A stretch of 64,000 bases of DNA, from contig JABAKD010000009.1 of the NCBI GenBank assembly GCA_012845835.1, positions 7,343,413 to 7,407,412 on the forward strand, written 5' to 3'. The position numbers and the translations under genes are program-made. Below, piece by piece: positions 61,240-64,000 of this stretch (position 1 is its first letter; each line of letters begins with the position of its first letter). Under the pieces are notes generated by a model, which worked only from the letters and a program-made list of their open reading frames with translations, made no database searches and had not been told where the DNA came from. This stretch comes from Undaria pinnatifida (taxonomy: Eukaryota > Sar > Phaeophyceae > Laminariales > Alariaceae).

Positions 61240-61851
61240 ATTGCTCGTGTCACAAGAGTCAAGAGTTTGTGAGACGAGGGAGTGAATAGCTCGTCTCAAC
61301 GGTTGGTTGGAGTTTTCAGACGAGAGCATTGACTCTACTCGTCACATGAGCTGGATTTTTTTCTTCAAGGCGGGTTGCAAGATGGCGTAAAGTGTCTCGC
61401 GTGACGCCGCTCGTTGTGTGTGACTGTGCGGCCAAAAACCGTCGCGGAACGGTCGACGAGTATTCCGTTGAGCTGCGCGGGGGCGGGCCAATTTTTTGCG
61501 CTGATACTTTTTGCTTGTGTAGATCGGGAAGGAAGCTGACGGACGAAAAAAACGCACTCCGTCCCTCGTTGTTGCCAAAATGGCAACGGTTTGGACTGTC
61601 GCTTTGATCGCCCTAGACGAATGACGAAACAACAGATATATTTGGAGGCAGGCCCTGCGAAAACGGCTTCCGAACAAAGCCAGAACACGGCTTTGGGCAC
61701 GGCGGCCCTCCCTTTTACGATGCCGCATCTGTCTCGTCTCCGCATGCGCACCGGGGACATATTACGCGTAACATATCCTGCCCTTGTCGTTTACGCAACG
61801 GGTGCAGCGAACTACTGCGGATCCTGCGCGTCTGGTACAGCTTGGGCTCAA
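61240..61851. other. no gene recognised
   Basis: Contains a short duplicated motif (gacgagggagtgaatagctcg type, 61235-61300). Frames of 130-150 codons occur on both strands (minus 61365-61760, plus 61591-62040), but the plus one runs into MITE C and neither has a domain. Confidence 0.4.
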
Positions 61852-62081
61852 ATGTCTGGTTTTGTCCCCCTCAAAATCAATGCGGGTTATACAGTTTCCG
61901 TGCGAAGAACAATGCTGAACGTCTTAGTTAGTCCTGTTGAACCTGGCATTAGCAGGGGGGTCACCGACCTGTATCCTTCACGAGGGTACACACCCCGTAA
62001 CACGCGCGATCAAATTATGACACGCAGTTTGCAAAGCTGAGTTTTGATCGAAAAAAATAATTTTGGCCGATCTCACAGCTG
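61852..62081 (-). mobile_element. MITE-like family C, copy C6
   Basis: Minus orientation; shares the C5 subfamily changes (aatgcgggttatacagtttc, gttttgatcgaaaaaaataa). Confidence 0.7.
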
Positions 62082-62989
62082 AAGCGTATTTTTCATTTTT
62101 TCTAATGTGAGCTGCCCATGTGGTATTGGTTGAGTGCTCCAAAATGCGCACGCACCTCACCCCAATAGCCCGGTTTCGGCATCCTGTGGTTGACAGGTAC
62201 CGACAGCTCTGCTCCTGGAGAAGCCCCTGGTGATGGCATCGTCTCTTCTGAAAGCCTACCCCTGCCTCTGGAACTCCCGTGTCCACAGCATGGTGAGTCA
62301 CGATGACGCATGAGACGGCAATGGTATGTATACATTGCACGTACTGTATGTTTCCTCATCTCGGTTCTTCTCAGGAGCTCTATGCCTCGCCCAGAAAACC
62401 TGACTTTTTGAAGGAAAAAAAAAAATGAAAGGCATTAACCCAAACCCGTTTCGGACCCAAAAAAGCGCCATTAAAAATAAAAAGGTAAGCAAGACGTGGG
62501 GCAGCGTGCGGCCTGGCCTTGTTCACCCGATAGAGTGGGCGCGCAGCAGCGTGGGTGGTATATTGCTGCGCGCACGTCGTAAAAAGCTCATATCCGTTTG
62601 TAATTTGGAGCGTGAGCTAGCCAACCCCTACGCCAGCAAAACAGCAAAACCCGCTTTGTTTCGCGGGAACGGCGCTGTAATCGTCTATTTATTTCGTCGA
62701 TTTTTTTTCCCTCGAAAAGGCGTTTTCCCTCGAGAAGGCGTTTTCCCTCGAGAAGGCGTTAAGAATGTCATGTTAAGAACGTCATGGCCCGAGTTAAGAC
62801 AACGCTACGGTAGATGCTACGGCGGGGGTTCGTGCCGAAGTGTTTCCGAGGGCGTCCTCGCTTGGGGGAGCTTACCTCTACACCTAGCAACCCTGACCAA
62901 AAAGGCACAAAAAAAAGTTGCGACGTAAATCTGAAAGTGCTGCCTGATGAATAGTTTCTATAGCCTTTGAGGTGTGAGACGCCAAACAC
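62082..62989. other. no gene recognised; 18-bp tandem repeat at 62703-62761
   Basis: ttttccctcgagaaggcg is repeated three times at 62703-62761. Other frames carry no domain. Confidence 0.45.
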
Positions 62990-63098
62990 GCGTTGCAAGA
63001 TTAGTGGTGGCTTTCCGACGATTTTGTGTTGAGGAGACCCGCAATTCGAAGAAACAAAAGTCGAAAAGCCGAAAAGTGGTGCCTCTATCGTAGATGCG
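62990..63098. mobile_element. MITE family B, partial copy B5
   Basis: ttccgacgattttgtgttga and gtggtgcctctatcgtagatg match the right half of family B. Confidence 0.55.
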
Positions 63099-63114
63099 GT
63101 CGTGTAGAACCAAG

Positions 63115-63416
63115 CCTGGTCGCCCCGGTGGCGTATCATTGAGGTTGTCCTCGAGCCTGGTATAGGTCTGTTTCGTGAGTTCGAGTCCCCCCGAGTGCAT
63201 ACTCGCATAAATTCGTAGATGAGTTTTTCTTTGTGCACAAATTTGACTTGGCGGAAAGCGCGAGAGAGCGTGAGTTAGCAGAATTCGATGAAAAAAATCA
63301 ACGAGCAGTGGAATTGCTGAACCCTACGTATGAGCGATAAAAATTGAAGGCAAGAACCGGGGGGGAGAAGGGACGACACCTATTGACCACGGCTTGTCCA
63401 AAAGCTGGAAAGTAGA
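63115..63416 (+). repeat. tRNA-headed SINE family D, copy D2 (best copy)
   Basis: Head GGTCGCCCCGGTGGCGTATC (A-box-like at 63129-63144), B-box-like GAGTTCGAGTCCCC at 63177-63190, then the body with ttgtgcacaaatttgacttg, ctgaaccctacgtatgagcg and ccacggcttgtccaaaagct. Same structure as D1. No A tail; the 3' side ends in a degenerate aaaataaaagaaaataaaat stretch. Confidence 0.7.
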
Positions 63417-63530
63417 AGTGTGAAAAATAAAAGAAAATAAAATAAAATGAAATGAAATGACGAAAAAACAATGTAAAACACATGTGTACGTTATGGTGTA
63501 GAGCTCGGTTGAGGAGCCCCGCCAATGATT

Positions 63531-63773
63531 GTACGATAGCCCCCCCCAAAAACCAGGGATTTTCTTTAATGAACGTTTCGTAGCTGCTCGACTCGAGGAA
63601 GGATACTATTGACAAATAAACATGCATATAATTTTCTTGTGTGCAAAGAAAGGTCTATCGAACGATGACGTCGGGGTGTCGAGCGACACCGTGTTTCAGG
63701 GGATACGGCCGGGAGCTGGTTTCGAAACCGGCGATTTCGTTGAAGAAAATTTGGGGGGGGGGGGCTACCGTAG
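63531..63773. mobile_element. MITE family G, copy 2 (243 bp)
   Basis: The left end GTACGATAGCCCCCCCC mirrors the right end GGGGGGGGGCTACCGTAG. Internal blocks (gaacgtttcgtagctgctcg, gatacggccgggagctggtt, ccggcgatttcgttgaagaa) match copy 1 in reverse. Confidence 0.75.
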
Positions 63774-64000
63774 AACGGCTTCAATCACGAAACGATGTGG
63801 CCAAAACGTGCTACCTTTGTCCAAGCACGGGGTGTTGTAGACAAAGGGGTCATCCCTCTACAGTGCGGTAGGGGGTAGCACTTTCTGGGTTGAATGTTTT
63901 TCTGACCTTGTTACAGGTTGAGCTTCTCAAAAGGTGGAGCTATCTGTCAGCACGATAATTTTACGGGTATGCCAGCTGTTATCCTTGTTTTAGTACTACC

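Noticed and set aside
63115..63200. A tRNA gene
   Set aside because: Same reason: the acceptor stem does not close and the unit recurs inverted at 39.7-40.0 kb with its body.
1..64000. CRISPR arrays, bacterial operons, phage or integrated viral genes
   Set aside because: No direct-repeat/spacer pattern, no ribosome-binding-site-led gene strings and no viral structural or replication genes were seen; all context is eukaryotic.

Overview
The window looks like nuclear DNA of an intron-rich eukaryote, most likely a stramenopile alga of the brown-alga (Ectocarpus-like) type. The visible reasons are candidate exons of about 70-450 bp that join across GT-AG introns of several hundred bases with matching phases, no bacterial-style operons, Ty3/gypsy and Ty1/copia LTR retrotransposons, LINE fragments, tRNA-derived SINE-like repeats, many short inverted-repeat elements (MITE-like), minisatellites and long G/C runs. 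The organism call is an inference; no search was possible. Most of the 64 kb is mobile or repetitive DNA.

Layout. 0-12 kb: one possible minus-strand 5' exon at the left edge, a LINE tail, an 11-bp-period minisatellite (about 4.44-5.65 kb), a 490-bp tandem array (6.16-7.32 kb), a 12-bp-period minisatellite (8.65-9.56 kb) and several MITEs. 12.2-17.1 kb: a decayed minus-strand Ty1/copia element whose protease region is split by a fragment of a Ty3/gypsy element. 19.88-29.49 kb: an almost intact 9.6-kb Ty3/gypsy element with near-identical 491/492-bp LTRs, TG...CA ends, CATC target duplications, primer-binding site and purine tract. Its polyprotein carries a NADAR (YbiA-like N-glycosidase) domain where Gag normally sits, then aspartic protease, RT, RNase H, integrase, a chromodomain and a Tudor-like C-terminus. 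One in-frame stop and one frame change interrupt it. This is the standout of the window.

29.5-48.3 kb: gene-poor repeat mosaic with a 5' LINE endonuclease fragment, MITE families (named A, B, C, G here), A-tailed SINE-like families (E, J) and tRNA-headed SINE families (D, S2), two of which lie head to head around a perfect palindrome at 40.0 kb. 48.9-61.2 kb: the gene-bearing end, with three plus-strand spliced gene models: a sulfotransferase-like secreted or membrane protein (48.93-51.1 kb), an unidentified gene of at least seven exons (54.49-59.75 kb), and a small two-exon protein of 143 residues (60.05-61.24 kb). Their introns hold MITE and LINE insertions. 61.3-64 kb: more MITE and SINE copies.

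No CRISPR array, rRNA or convincing functional tRNA gene was seen. Apart from the LTR-element domains and the splice-phase-consistent exons, most open frames here are products of low-complexity repeats.
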